DNA from: Desulfosporosinus orientis DSM 765 | Lineage (GTDB): Bacteria; Bacillota; Desulfitobacteriia; Desulfitobacteriales; Desulfitobacteriaceae | DNA length: 64,000 nt | Direction of reading: 5' to 3' | Assembly (NCBI RefSeq): GCF_000235605.1 | Contig: NC_016584.1 | Coordinates: 236,001-300,000, forward strand | Shown: positions 48,719-56,582 of the stretch, piece after piece | Layout: every line of letters starts with the position of its first letter | How positions within the stretch are numbered: position 1 is the first letter of the stretch | Made by a program: the position numbers and the translations under genes | The notes under the pieces: model-generated | Seen by the model: only the letters and a program-made list of their open reading frames with translations | What the model was told of the DNA's origin: nothing | Database searches by the model: none

Positions 48719-49630
48719 ATTTTCCTCCTATGCATCTTATGGTCCTATATGGAATATTATGTATTTTTAAGCAATGCTGATATAATTTTTCGGATTTTAA
48801 ATAAATAAATTTGATACTGCTAAATTCGAGTAATATAGTCTTGATTTTTTCCAAAATACTTCTATGATATTCGAGGTAACGTGTCCTATTTTTTCCAAGT
48901 GTCCTGATCATATGTGAAACGACACAGTTTGAAAAGCCTACAATATCATCATATATCCTGTCTCAAGGTCAGTCAACGTACTTTTAAGGCTTCTTACGAT
49001 AGAAAAAAGTTCCCGGGTAGTCAACATCCAGACACGTTTTTAAATGCCTATGGGACCTTAACTCGTAAGATTGCGGGTTTTTTGATTTTATGCAGATTTG
49101 GGTTTAATATTACTCAGTTTCAAGCTTATTAAATTAATGAATAAAAAAGGCCACATAGGAAGGTAAAGAAATAATCGAACAATACCATTTTATAGACTTG
49201 GGTAAAGTTTTTATATCTAATGATATACTTAATAAACGGGGAAAGTTAATTCCTGCAGAGTTCGCAATTATGAAAAAGCACACTTTTAGGATATCAATTG
49301 TGTTAAAGGGGATGACCTTTACATAAAAATAGAAGAGGCTATTCTCTTACATCATGAGAGGATGGAGAGTTGTACCCCCCTCCCCCCGCAAGAAACATGG
49401 AGGTTTTTGTTTTAATGTATAAAGACTTTTTGAAATTAGGTTTTAGAGGCTAATTGAAAAATATAAAGGGTGCTTTTAGTAATAATTAGACTATAGTGAT
49501 GAATATAAATTAAAGGATATTATTATTTTGTGTAGAAGCTAATGGTATCAATATTAGATTATGAGTAAAATAATTAAAGAAAAATCAATTGTCGTGTCAA
49601 AAGAGTATTGATTATGACAGGTGGAGTTAT
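48719..49630. other. Long AT-rich intergenic region without a supported gene
   Basis: Over 900 bp between greA and the histidine kinase. Short open frames exist (for example 48914-49132 plus and 48711-48911 minus), but none has a ribosome-binding site or recognisable sequence. A weak terminator-like hairpin (AACTCG with CGGGTT, then TTTTTTG, near 49059-49086) and a C-rich tract (49373-49389) followed by GGAGGTTTTTG are the only structures I see. Confidence 0.5.
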
Positions 49631-50497
49631 ATGAGTGTTGCAAAATTTTATTGTGAAGCGGACTGGGAATACTTTGTTAATATGAAAAGAGAGTTAATAG
49701 AGTTAAGGGAGTATAAAACTAAGCTCCAAGAGATGGTTGATAAAAAAAGTCAAGAACTTAAAAAAGAGATCGAGAAACGGATGGAAATTGAACGCAAACT
49801 ATCTACGCTGGAGTGTGAAGTGACAAAGTTAGAACGTTTAAATTTAATAGGTCAATTGGCTGCCGGTCTCGGGCATGAAGTTCGAAACCCGATGACAACA
49901 ATAAAAGGGTTTCTTCAAATGCTGCAAGACAAAGAGGACTTGCATACATACAAAAACTATTTTGACTTAATGATCGATGAACTAGATAGAACGAATGCTA
50001 TCATCACAGATTTTCTGTCTCTTGCTAAGAATAAGCCAAAAGAAATACAACGACAGTCTCTAAACAATTTATTAGAAAACTTATATACTTTATTGCAAGC
50101 CGATGCCTACAGTCAAGGTAAGAAATGTATTTTTGAGCCAGGTGAAATACCTGACATTGACATTGACGTAAACGAAATCACTCAGTTAGTATTAAACTTA
50201 GCTCGAAACGGCCTTGAAGCAATGTCACAAGATGGGTGCCTGATTATTAGGACGTTTATGGAAGGCTCTAATATCATTTTAAGTGTTCAAGATGAAGGGA
50301 AAGGTATTGATACCGAACATTTAACCAAACTAGGGACTCCATTTTTTACTACGAAGGAAAATGGAACCGGCTTGGGTCTGCCGTTATGTTATAGTATTGC
50401 TGATCGGCATAACGCACAAATTGAGGTTGAAAGTGGCCCGAACGGAACTACTTTCTATGTTCTATTTCCTAAAACTGTAGGTTCTTATATCGTTTAA
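49631..50497 (+). CDS. Soluble sensor histidine kinase, orphan
   Basis: A 288-aa kinase without membrane segments. It has an N-terminal coiled coil (about 20-70), HisKA with the phospho-acceptor His in GLGHEVRNPMTTIKGF (near 80), and HATPase_c with N box LVLNLARNGLEAM, G1 VQDEGKGI and G2 GTGLGLPL. No response regulator lies nearby. This layout resembles orphan kinases feeding Spo0A in spore formers; that target is inferred. ATG 49631 follows AGGTGGAG. Confidence 0.88.
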   Translation: MSVAKFYCEADWEYFVNMKRELIELREYKTKLQEMVDKKSQELKKEIEKRMEIERKLSTLECEVTKLERLNLIGQLAAGLGHEVRNPMTTIKGFLQMLQDKEDLHTYKNYFDLMIDELDRTNAIITDFLSLAKNKPKEIQRQSLNNLLENLYTLLQADAYSQGKKCIFEPGEIPDIDIDVNEITQLVLNLARNGLEAMSQDGCLIIRTFMEGSNIILSVQDEGKGIDTEHLTKLGTPFFTTKENGTGLGLPLCYSIADRHNAQIEVESGPNGTTFYVLFPKTVGSYIV

Positions 50498-50514
50498 AGT
50501 GGTTTTTTGAAAGG

Positions 50515-50538
50515 AGCACTATAATAAGTGCTTTTTTA
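50515..50538 (+). terminator. Terminator after the histidine kinase
   Basis: AGCACT (50515-50520) pairs with AGTGCT (50527-50532), with a 6-nt loop and a T-run. Confidence 0.75.
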
Positions 50539-50636
50539 TTATTTATGGATTGACATCTCTAAGTTGCCCAAGGTTTTCAAATATTCCGTAACCTTGTACC
50601 TCCTCTAAGAATAAGATGAAAAGAGGAGGTTTTGGT

Positions 50637-51944
50637 GTGAAAGTATGTATTGATCCGGGTCATGGGGGGTATGATCCTGGAGCTGTTGGCTTTGGTCTAA
50701 AAGAGAAAGATCTGACGTTGGATATTTGCCTCAGACTTCAGCCATTGCTAGAGTTTAACGGTATAAGTACAGTTTTAACACGAAACGGGGATTACGCTCC
50801 GGGGAACTTTGAGAATTATCCCAGAGGAGAGCTAGGGGCTAGGGTTAATATTGCAGAATCTGAAAATGTAGATCTATTTGTATCTGTCCATATAAATGCA
50901 GGTGGAGGAACAGGAGCAGAGGTGCTTATTATCGGCACCGGAGGAAAGGCAGAAAGTGCTGCATACCAAGTTTTACCTCATCTTGTGGAAGGGGGCAATT
51001 GGGCAAATCGCGGAGTGAAGGTTCAAAATATCCTGGTACTCCGAGATACGACTATGCCTGCTATCCTTACAGAAAATGGGTTTATTGATAATATAATTGA
51101 TGCTGGAAAGTTAAAGGAGACTGATTTCCGTCAGACTCTTGCGGTAGTACATGCTAAAGGGATTTGTGATTATTTTGGGATACAATATCAGGAGCCGCTT
51201 CAGCCAACTCCTAGTGTGATGTACCGTGTTATTTTAGATGGGAAACAGACAATTGCATTAAGTTTTCAAGAGAAGGCTATTTTTGAAGTTAAAAATGCAG
51301 TGGATGGAGGTCTAGCCTCTGAGGGAGTTGTTCAGCGAACAACAGATAATGTTATTGTTTATGAGTACAAGTCATCTGGTAATATTTCAAAAACTCCGAT
51401 TATGGGTGAAGAGACCATCATAGTTGAGCAGTGTAGGCAGTTTTTGCTTAACTACAACCCCGATGCCCCGGATATCATTTCCTACTACAAGATCCATGGG
51501 GAAAGACTAGGAATTAAATGGGGTTATGCAGTGGCTCAAATGATAAGAGAAACTGGATATCTCAAATTTACGGGAGTTGTAAAAGCTGAGCAAAATAATT
51601 ATGCTGGGATTGGAGCCGTTGGTGAGGGTGCTCAAGGTGCAACTTTTTCTTCAGAGAGTGAAGGGGTGTTGGCTCACTTAGAGCATCTTTATGCCTATGC
51701 TGTAAAAGATCCGTTACCTATGGGCGTTCCAAAAGTAGATCCGCGGTTTGATTTGATCGAGAGAGGAAGCTGTCCGAACTGGGAGGATTTGAATGGACGC
51801 TGGGCGGTACCTGGGGACGGTTATGGTGAGAACGTGGTTAGAATCTATCATGAAATGGCTCAGGAAATAATCTCAGATAACGAGGAAATATCAATATTGA
51901 AGATGATTTATGAAATCGTCTCTAAGTACTTTGATGGAAAATAG
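50637..51944 (+). CDS. Two-domain peptidoglycan hydrolase: amidase plus glucosaminidase
   Basis: A 435-aa protein. The N-terminal Amidase_3 domain (about 1-175) has the zinc motifs CIDPGHGGYDPGAVG, SVHINAG and the catalytic Glu in AILTENGFID. After a linker, a C-terminal glucosaminidase-like domain (about 265-410) contains GYAVAQMIRETGYLKFTG and NNYAGIGAVGEGAQGATF. GTG 50637 follows AAGAGGAGG. No signal peptide is visible, so it may act during sporulation in the mother cell or upon lysis. It would cut both the amide and the glycan bonds. Confidence 0.85.
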   Translation: MKVCIDPGHGGYDPGAVGFGLKEKDLTLDICLRLQPLLEFNGISTVLTRNGDYAPGNFENYPRGELGARVNIAESENVDLFVSVHINAGGGTGAEVLIIGTGGKAESAAYQVLPHLVEGGNWANRGVKVQNILVLRDTTMPAILTENGFIDNIIDAGKLKETDFRQTLAVVHAKGICDYFGIQYQEPLQPTPSVMYRVILDGKQTIALSFQEKAIFEVKNAVDGGLASEGVVQRTTDNVIVYEYKSSGNISKTPIMGEETIIVEQCRQFLLNYNPDAPDIISYYKIHGERLGIKWGYAVAQMIRETGYLKFTGVVKAEQNNYAGIGAVGEGAQGATFSSESEGVLAHLEHLYAYAVKDPLPMGVPKVDPRFDLIERGSCPNWEDLNGRWAVPGDGYGENVVRIYHEMAQEIISDNEEISILKMIYEIVSKYFDGK

Positions 51945-52077
51945 CTTCAGTTTCATTTATAAACTCTGAGTTTTATAGTAACTTGTTATAAAATTTATTT
52001 GATTTAGATAAAATGGTATAGACACAATTATTTCTGGAAGCTATAATAAACTTGCAACAAAAGATTATGAGAGCAAA

Positions 52078-52127
52078 GAGGCTCAAAAAAGGCGTTTTGT
52101 GAACGCTTTTTTGTAGCCTCTTTTTTC
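52078..52127 (+). terminator. Nested terminator before amtB
   Basis: An outer stem AGAGGCT with AGCCTCT encloses an inner AAAAAGGCGTT/AACGCTTTTTT hairpin, and TTTTTT follows. Confidence 0.85.
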
Positions 52128-52229
52128 TGTACCATTTATACTTACTTACTCAATAAAATTGACCTAAATAGATACGACACTGGGAAGTGCTTTCGTCAAT
52201 AATTATTAAATGATTAGGGAGGATCATAA

Positions 52230-53492
52230 ATGTCTGCTTTAAATCCTGGGGATATTTCTTTTGTGGTAATTTGTACTCTTATTGTATTTTTAATGACACC
52301 AGGTTTGGCTTTATTCTATGGAGGAATGGTTAGAAAACGTAATGTGCTTTCCATAATGATGCAAAGCTTTGTTGCCATCGCGGTAGTAACCGTAATTTGG
52401 GTATTATTTGGATACTCCTTAGCCTTCGGCCCTGATCACGGACATTTAATAGGGGGCTTTGATTGGCTGGGTTTAAAAGGAGTGAGTCTTTCTCCTAATC
52501 CTGACTATGCGCCGACGATCCCACATTTATTGTTCTTTATGTTTCAACTGATGTTTGCTATCATTACTCCGGCCGTAATCAGCGGAGCAACTGCTGAAAG
52601 ACTTCGTTTCAAAGCCTTTGTATTATTCGTGATATTTTGGAGCGTTTTTGTCTATATTCCGCTGGCCCACTGGGTTTGGGGAGTTGGAGGATGGATGCGT
52701 AATTTAGGTGTTTTGGATTTTGCAGGAGGTACTGTGGTTGAGGTAGCTTCTGGGGTGTCAGGATTAGTTGCAGCTTATGTGGTAGGAAAACGCCTACAAG
52801 TAGGATATGAATGGAATATCCCTCATCATATGCCTAACGTTCTTTTTGGAGGCGGGTTGTTGTGGTTTGGTTGGTTTGGATTTAATTCGGGAGGAGCAAT
52901 GGGCGCTAATACGGTGGCAGTTCTCGCGCTCACTACAACCCAAATAGCCGGAGCGACAGGCATGATTGGATGGGCGTTGCTTGAGTGGTTCCATCGTCGG
53001 CAAATTACGGTTTTTGGGGCAGTCAGTGGAATTATTTCTGCTTTGGTGGCTATTACGCCGGCAGCAGGATATGTCTCAACTATTAGTGCCTTATTAATTG
53101 GTTTTGTTGCTGGAGGAGTTTGTTATTTAGCCGTCAGTGTCCTCAAAGCCAAATTAGGATATGACGATGCGTTAGATGTTTTTGGTATACATGGAATAGG
53201 AGGAACTTGGGGTACTATTGCAACAGGGATTTTTGCTGACTTGAGTCTTAATCCTCAAGGGAAAAACGGCTGGATCAATGGAGGGGGATTTGAACCTGTT
53301 TTGATTCAACTGCTTGCTGTAGCAGCAACTTATTTATTTGTTGGTATTATGACTTTTCTTATTCTAAAAGTTATTGAGCAAATTACTCCTCTAAGGGCAA
53401 GCGATGAAGAGCAAGTTAATGGATTAGATTTGACACAACATAGGGAAAAAGCTTATCCGGACTTTGAACTCAGCGAAAATGTCTATATTTAA
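52230..53492 (+). CDS. amtB: Ammonium transporter
   Basis: Membrane channel for ammonium uptake. The 420-aa product has about 11 transmembrane helices and the twin-His pore residues in PLAHWVWGVGGW and DVFGIHGIGGTWG, plus the family segment GATAERLRFKAF. The start follows TTAGGGAGG. The PII gene that normally follows in the same direction is here on the opposite strand; the two stop codons overlap. Confidence 0.95.
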   Translation: MSALNPGDISFVVICTLIVFLMTPGLALFYGGMVRKRNVLSIMMQSFVAIAVVTVIWVLFGYSLAFGPDHGHLIGGFDWLGLKGVSLSPNPDYAPTIPHLLFFMFQLMFAIITPAVISGATAERLRFKAFVLFVIFWSVFVYIPLAHWVWGVGGWMRNLGVLDFAGGTVVEVASGVSGLVAAYVVGKRLQVGYEWNIPHHMPNVLFGGGLLWFGWFGFNSGGAMGANTVAVLALTTTQIAGATGMIGWALLEWFHRRQITVFGAVSGIISALVAITPAAGYVSTISALLIGFVAGGVCYLAVSVLKAKLGYDDALDVFGIHGIGGTWGTIATGIFADLSLNPQGKNGWINGGGFEPVLIQLLAVAATYLFVGIMTFLILKVIEQITPLRASDEEQVNGLDLTQHREKAYPDFELSENVYI

Positions 53493-53827
53493 AGTGCAGC
53501 ATCGCCATGTTCACCTGTGCGAATGCGAATTGTATCCACTACATCAAAGATAAAAATTTTGCCGTCTCCGAATTCCCCAGTTTTTGAAGTTTTAATAATA
53601 GCGTCAATAACTTCATCGATCTTTCCAGAGGGAATCACGACTTCAAGTTTGATTTTAGGTAAAAGCTTGCTGACGATTTCTTGGCCACGATAAATTTGCG
53701 TATACCCCTTTTGTTTTCCAAAACCGGAGGCATTGGAGACAGTCATTCCATCCACTCCTAGATCAGATAAAGCAAGCTTTACTTCATTTAGTTTTTCCGG
53801 TCTAATTATTGCCTCAATTTTTTTCAT
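53489..53827 (-). CDS. glnK: PII nitrogen regulatory protein (GlnK/NrgB type)
   Basis: A trimeric PII sensor that binds ATP/ADP and 2-oxoglutarate and plugs AmtB. The 112-aa product starts MKKIEAIIRPEKLNEVKLAL and ends with the B-loop GDGKIFIFDV and IRTGE. In the T-loop, position 51 is Ile (Y46-R-G-Q-E-I51), so the uridylylated Tyr51 of enterobacteria is missing. ATG 53827 fits AAAGGTGG; GTG 53836 is inside that site. It is convergent with amtB, sharing 4 bases. Confidence 0.93.
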   Translation of the reverse strand: MKKIEAIIRPEKLNEVKLALSDLGVDGMTVSNASGFGKQKGYTQIYRGQEIVSKLLPKIKLEVVIPSGKIDEVIDAIIKTSKTGEFGDGKIFIFDVVDTIRIRTGEHGDAAL

Positions 53828-53918
53828 GGGTACCACCTTTAAATAATTTATTTTATAGTCTTTCTATAGCATTATATCAAAATGTTCTGGGGTATAAAAT
53901 ATAAATACTATCATTGTA

Positions 53919-53942
53919 AAAGCCAGGCTTAGGCCTGGCTTT
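53919..53942 (-). terminator. Terminator of the minus-strand micro-ORF
   Basis: AGCCAGGC and GCCTGGCT pair with a 4-nt loop. On the minus strand the stem ends in a TTTTA tail. The stop codon of the 31-aa ORF falls in the hairpin. Confidence 0.7.
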
Positions 53943-54024
53943 GCGGAGTCTTTTTCTTAAAGGGTGAGTTTTTGCCTCGATCCGGCTTACCCGTTTTTGC
54001 TTTATCAGTTGTTTTATTTGACAT
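53929..54024 (-). CDS. 31-aa basic micro-protein
   Basis: A hydrophilic, Lys-rich peptide (begins MSNKTTDKAKTGKPDRGKNS) with a strong TAAGGAGGAA site 5 nt before its ATG and a terminator overlapping its stop. This combination argues for real translation. It is 48 bp downstream of a second micro-ORF and in the same direction as the selenocysteine-type peroxiredoxin. I do not recognise a family; its composition resembles small disordered Firmicute proteins. Confidence 0.6.
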   Translation of the reverse strand: MSNKTTDKAKTGKPDRGKNSPFKKKTPQSQA

Positions 54025-54072
54025 GGTTTCCTCCTTAATATTAGGTAGTTTTAGCTTTTAATTTGAAGAAAT

Positions 54073-54198
54073 TCAACCCTTATGAGTTGTTTCCTGATCT
54101 TTACCATAATCTGTTCGCCCATCTTGATCCGGTTGGTGATCACACGGAATTTCTTCGCGATGAGGAAATCTTCGTTTGTTTTTTTGTTCTTTATCCAT
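54073..54198 (-). CDS. 41-aa charged micro-protein
   Basis: A very hydrophilic peptide (begins MDKEQKNKRRFPHREEIPCD) with one Cys and many Asp, Gln, Lys and Arg residues. The ATG is preceded by TGAGGAGG. It lies 62 bp after the peroxiredoxin stop and before the 31-aa ORF, so the three could be one transcript. No recognised family. Confidence 0.55.
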   Translation of the reverse strand: MDKEQKNKRRFPHREEIPCDHQPDQDGRTDYGKDQETTHKG

Positions 54199-54260
54199 TG
54201 TATTGCCTCCTCAAAGGTTGTAGGTATAGATTTCCCTATGAGCGAATAAATATGTTAGGA

Positions 54261-54821
54261 TCAGAATTTCCCAGTGAATTTAAAATCTTTTAATATGCCT
54301 GCTATTCCGGGCTTCCAATAAGCAGGCACCCCTAAGCCGGTTGCTTCTTCATAAATAAGTCCTTGAATAACCCTAACTATTTCAGAAATGTCGCGCCCAA
54401 CTTCCGGAGGATAAAGGCTGGCATATTTCACCTTGTGATCTGGACCAATAATAAAGGTTGCACGAAAGGCAATTCCTAGTTCTTCACGGAGGACTCCATA
54501 TTGATGAGTTATTATATGAGAGCGATCAGATAATAATGGATACTGGATTTTTCGTGCAGAGGGAGAAGTCTCTGCGAAAATTTTGTGTGAATAGATGCTG
54601 TCCGTACTGATGGCTAAAATTTGAACGCCAAGGTTTTGAAACGTCTCCTGCTGGGCAGCCACGGCTGCCAATTCAGTCGGTCAGACAAATGTGAAGTCGC
54701 TGGCATAGAAAAATAAGAGTACCCATTGGTTCTTATAATCACTTAGCTTGATGGTTACTTTCTCTCCTCTATGGCAGGCTTCAGTTTCAAAATCTGGAGC
54801 TGGTTGGTTTGGACAAATCAC
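54261..54821 (-). CDS. Peroxiredoxin, AhpC/2-Cys-like, predicted selenoprotein (Sec47 encoded by TGA)
   Basis: Reduces peroxides through a peroxidatic residue in the thioredoxin fold. Reading from GTG 54821 (site AGGGGG) gives [20 protein letters not shown]..., then FYASDFTFV, an in-frame TGA at 54681-54683 (codon 47), then [11 protein letters not shown]. The family motif is DFTFVCPTEL, so TGA sits exactly where the catalytic Cys belongs. A SECIS-like hairpin begins 11 nt after it. Total 186 aa if read through. The C-terminal [11 protein letters not shown] lacks the resolving Cys of the usual VCPANW motif, so it would act as a one-Sec enzyme; C3 and C16 are the only cysteines. Treating TGA as a stop leaves a 46-aa stub or a start-less fragment. 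Confidence 0.85.
54654..54683 (-). promoter_or_regulatory. Predicted bacterial SECIS element with its UGA
   Basis: On the minus strand the UGA (54683-54681) is followed by 11 nt, then GGCAGC-CGTG-GCTGCC (54669-54654): a perfect 6-bp stem with a 4-nt loop containing G-U. In E. coli fdhF the essential upper stem-loop also begins 11 nt after UGA and has G and U in its loop that SelB recognises. The hairpin lies wholly inside the coding sequence, as required in bacteria. Confidence 0.75.
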
Positions 54822-54924
54822 TGTGAGCCACCCCCTGGAATATTCTCTATTATAATATGTAATGGCTGGGGATTTGCCACCCCTGGATCAGCTTGTTTCG
54901 TTCGGTTCTGCTTTCAATAACAAA

Positions 54925-54955
54925 AAAGAGATCTCCTTGAAATTTTAAGGAGATC
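54925..54955 (-). terminator. Orphan minus-strand terminator
   Basis: GATCTCCTT pairs with AAGGAGATC. On the minus strand it is followed by TCTTTTTTG, a good intrinsic terminator. No minus-strand gene is visible upstream of it (54956 to 55383), so its purpose is unclear. It lies in the 560-bp gap that otherwise holds the riboswitch region and a possible -10 (TATAAT on minus, 54849-54854) for the peroxiredoxin. Confidence 0.6.
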
Positions 54956-55102
54956 AAGAGAAGAGGACTAACTACATGAAGAAAATGAAAATTAACTTAC
55001 AATTATTATATGTAGGAAAATGTCGATTATATTAGGACTTTGAATGGAAATATTTTATAATGAATATCTTAGGAATTAATTAATAAATCAATAAAATAAC
55101 AA

Positions 55103-55131
55103 TTGACAGGACATAAGCTTGGTGTTAGACT
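55103..55131 (+). promoter_or_regulatory. SigA promoter of the homocysteine operon
   Basis: TTGACA (55103-55108), a 17-bp spacer, TAGACT (55126-55131). Transcription would begin near 55138, just before the riboswitch. Confidence 0.7.
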
Positions 55132-55155
55132 CAGCATAATGAATTTAATGAATAG

Positions 55156-55290
55156 GCTCTTATCCGGAGTGGTGGAGGGACTAGCCCTATGAAGCCCGGC
55201 AACCAGCTTGACGCGTAAATCTAATGACGAAGTCAGAGCATGGTGCTAATTCTTGCAGGAGAAGATTTTCCTGGTAGATAAGAGGAGTGT
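55156..55290 (+). promoter_or_regulatory. SAM-I (S-box) riboswitch
   Basis: Contains the S-box landmarks in order: CTCTTATCCGGAGTGGTGGA (P1 and P2 start), GGGACTAGCCC, ATGAAGCCCGGCAACC, then TGGTGCTAATTC, CTTGCAGG and the closing TGGTAGATAAGAG that pairs back to the first CTCTTATC. A terminator follows, as in transcriptional-off S-boxes: with SAM bound the aptamer forms and the terminator stops transcription. Confidence 0.95.
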
Positions 55291-55306
55291 CGAATTATTG
55301 AGATTT

Positions 55307-55339
55307 AGGCCTCTTCTACCAAAGAAGAGGCCTTTTCTT
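55307..55339 (+). terminator. Riboswitch-controlled terminator
   Basis: GGCCTCTTCT (55308-55317) pairs with AGAAGAGGCC (55323-55332), then TTTTC. It lies between the aptamer and the first structural gene, so it is the expression platform. Confidence 0.9.
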
Positions 55340-55383
55340 TTGATAAATTCATTTAGCGAAGAATTCTGAAGGTGGGGATTGTC

Positions 55384-56580
55384 ATGAGTGTAGAAAAAAC
55401 TTACGCAGAGATTAATGCGAAAATCAAAGCTGGCAAAGCTGTTGTAGTGACTGCCGAGGAGCTTATCGCTCTAGTCGGGGAAAAAGGCCTCTCTAAAGCA
55501 GCACAAGAAGTAGATGTGGTAACTACAGGTACCTTCGCACCTATGTGTTCATCCGGGGCTTTTTTAAGTTTTGGGCATACAACACCTCGCATGAAAATGC
55601 AAAAAGTTTGGTTAAACGGTGTGCCTGCTTATACAGGTATAGCTGCAGTGGATGCTTATATTGGTGCTACGGAAATGCATGAAGATGATCCGTTGAACAC
55701 TAATTATCCAGGAGAATTTAGATACGGGGGCGGACATGTTATTTCTGACCTTGTAGCCCGTAAACCAGTGAAACTAAAGGCACTGGCCTATGGGACGGAC
55801 TGTTACCCACGTCGGAATCTTGAAACTTCCATAACACTGGATGACATCAATGAAGCCACACTTTTTAATCCACGTAATGCCTATCAGAATTATAACTGCG
55901 CGGTGAATTTAACAGATCGTACGATTTATACGTATATGGGAATGATTAAACCTCATTTAGGCAATGCCAATTATTCTACGGCTGGAGAATTGAGTCCCTT
56001 ATTAAAAGATCCATATTTTAAAACTATTGGAGTAGGTACTAAAATTTTCCTTGGTGGTGGAATCGGTTATGTTGCTTGGAATGGTACGCAGCATTTTCCT
56101 TCAATGATTGATGTCGATGGTAAAGAGTTGGGCAGTGCAGGAGGTACCTTAGCAGTTATAGGGAACTTAAAACAAATGAGTCCGAGATGGCTGGTCGGTA
56201 CCAGTTATCTTGGTTATGGAGCGACACTGAGTGTTGGGATTGGTATCCCTATTCCAATTTTAAATGAAGAGATTGCTTTCTATGCGGCTAAGAAGGATGA
56301 AGAACTGTTTGCTCCTATTGTGGATTATGGGGAAGCTTACCCTTCGTTTACACCGGGTAACTTAGGATACGTTAGTTATAAAGATCTCAAAAGCGGGAAG
56401 ATCACAGTCAATGGCAAAGAAGTACCCACTGCTCCTTTATCAAGTATGCCAAGGGCACGTGAAATTGCCGCTGAATTAAAAGGCTGGATTCAAAAAGGAG
56501 AATTCCAGTTAACAGAGCCGGTCAAGGCTTTGCCCTCACCAGCAGATGGTTTTATAGCTCATAGTATAAAGGAGGATTGA
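55384..56580 (+). CDS. Homocysteine biosynthesis protein, DUF39 (L-aspartate semialdehyde sulfurtransferase)
   Basis: A 398-aa DUF39/HcyBio protein. Archaeal homologues (MA1821 of Methanosarcina acetivorans) make homocysteine directly from aspartate semialdehyde and sulfide, without O-acylhomoserine. Two conserved Cys are visible, in TFAPMCSSGAF (C55) and GTDCYPRRN (C140), placed like the archaeal catalytic pair. No CBS domain is attached. ATG 55384 follows AAGGTGGGG. It is controlled by the SAM riboswitch and followed by the ferredoxin partner. Confidence 0.9.
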   Translation: MSVEKTYAEINAKIKAGKAVVVTAEELIALVGEKGLSKAAQEVDVVTTGTFAPMCSSGAFLSFGHTTPRMKMQKVWLNGVPAYTGIAAVDAYIGATEMHEDDPLNTNYPGEFRYGGGHVISDLVARKPVKLKALAYGTDCYPRRNLETSITLDDINEATLFNPRNAYQNYNCAVNLTDRTIYTYMGMIKPHLGNANYSTAGELSPLLKDPYFKTIGVGTKIFLGGGIGYVAWNGTQHFPSMIDVDGKELGSAGGTLAVIGNLKQMSPRWLVGTSYLGYGATLSVGIGIPIPILNEEIAFYAAKKDEELFAPIVDYGEAYPSFTPGNLGYVSYKDLKSGKITVNGKEVPTAPLSSMPRAREIAAELKGWIQKGEFQLTEPVKALPSPADGFIAHSIKED

Positions 56581-56582
56581 TT

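Noticed and set aside
48711-48911. 66-aa minus-strand ORF upstream of greA
   Set aside because: It overlaps the greA ribosome-binding site and has no start signal of its own.
48914-49132. 72-aa ORF in the greA-kinase gap
   Set aside because: No ribosome-binding site, biased composition, ends near a terminator-like hairpin.
54063-54293. 76-aa plus-strand ORF opposite the micro-ORFs
   Set aside because: It lies antisense to the 41-aa ORF, lacks a ribosome-binding site and has no recognisable features.
54681-54683. The TGA as a nonsense mutation or sequencing error making a pseudogene
   Set aside because: The rest of the gene is intact and conserved, the TGA falls exactly on the catalytic codon, and a hairpin with SECIS spacing follows. 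A random mutation would rarely meet all three conditions.
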